64,000 nt of DNA, taken from Ridgeia piscesae. Lineage: Eukaryota; Annelida; Polychaeta; Sabellida; Siboglinidae. Numbering within the stretch: position 1 is the first letter of the stretch; each line of letters starts with the position of its first letter. The notes under the pieces were generated by a model. It saw nothing but the letters and a program-made list of their open reading frames with translations. It was not told the DNA's origin and did no database searches. Of this stretch, positions 63,896-64,000 are shown in pieces. Where the stretch lies: assembly GCA_025642075.2 (NCBI GenBank), contig JAODUO010000040.1, forward strand, positions 67,501 through 131,500, given 5' to 3'. The position numbers and the translations under genes are program-made.

Positions 63896-64000
63896 TGGGT
63901 TCCTAACTGACTGGTCTGTCTTAACTGATTTGTCTGTAAATGTTGCATCTATTTAATTATATTTTCTATACGTAACTGTTCACAAAATGTTGCACTTTCA
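63896..64000 (+). other. FRAS1: FRAS1 3' untranslated region (partial)
   Basis: Sequence directly after the stop codon. No AATAAA or close variant is visible before the window ends, so the poly(A) site lies downstream. Confidence 0.7.

Overview
This is eukaryotic, and clearly animal, genomic DNA. It is AT-rich, intron-dominated and full of micro- and minisatellites, and it carries one very large multi-exon gene on the + strand. That gene is a FRAS1 orthologue (Fraser extracellular matrix complex subunit 1). I assembled 59 coding exons from 4421 to 63895. Their reading phases join without a break and give 10,890 coding bases, or 3,629 residues plus stop. The 5' end (signal peptide and first half of the first VWC domain) lies upstream of the window. 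The stop codon is at 63893-63895, and about 105 bases of 3' UTR follow. A bilaterian invertebrate is the best guess, from the moderate intron sizes, the piggyBac/pogo-type MITEs and the reduced furin-repeat number. I cannot assign a phylum.

Protein layout in order: six VWC domains, the first incomplete (exons 1-9, 4421-24589); five furin-like Cys repeats, one per symmetrical phase 1-1 exon (exons 10-14, 25257-27602; vertebrate FRAS1 has about 14); twelve CSPG/NG2 repeats (exons 15-39, 27839-48049), interrupted between repeats 3 and 4 by a long Pro/acidic linker (exon 20); five Calx-beta domains (exons 39-50, 47826-54848); a long FRAS1/FREM C-terminal ectodomain (exons 51-59); a basic R-T-K-R convertase site; a Cys-rich transmembrane helix; and a short tail ending in the PDZ-ligand G-T-E-V. 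By homology the product sits in the epithelial plasma membrane or basement membrane, forms the Fras1/Frem complex, and binds the PDZ adaptor GRIP1.

The most unusual structure is in the introns. Seven introns end in a minisatellite whose last unit abuts or overlaps the real 3' splice site, so splice acceptors, in most cases with the first 17-46 bases of the exon, are tandemly amplified. They lie before the exons at 22549 (15 x 51 bp), 27462, 33809 (about 58 x 54 bp), 38539, 49566 (old and decayed), 51958 (about 21 x 29 bp) and 54281 (about 6 x 68 bp). Two introns (29739 and 25799) show the mirror case, with the exon end and donor site duplicated into the intron. The gene thus carries well over 100 decoy splice sites directly beside real ones.

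Other intronic content: three TIR-bounded non-autonomous DNA transposons (piggyBac-like at 40980-42094, a TA-flanked element at 49972-50786, pogo/Tigger-like at 59244-60483) and a tiny related MITE (45377-45443); a decayed non-LTR retrotransposon 3' end (about 12440-12800); a compound (TCAG)73 plus 438-nt pure pyrimidine tract (17189-17918); and many simple repeats. I see no second convincing protein gene, no RNA gene and no CRISPR.
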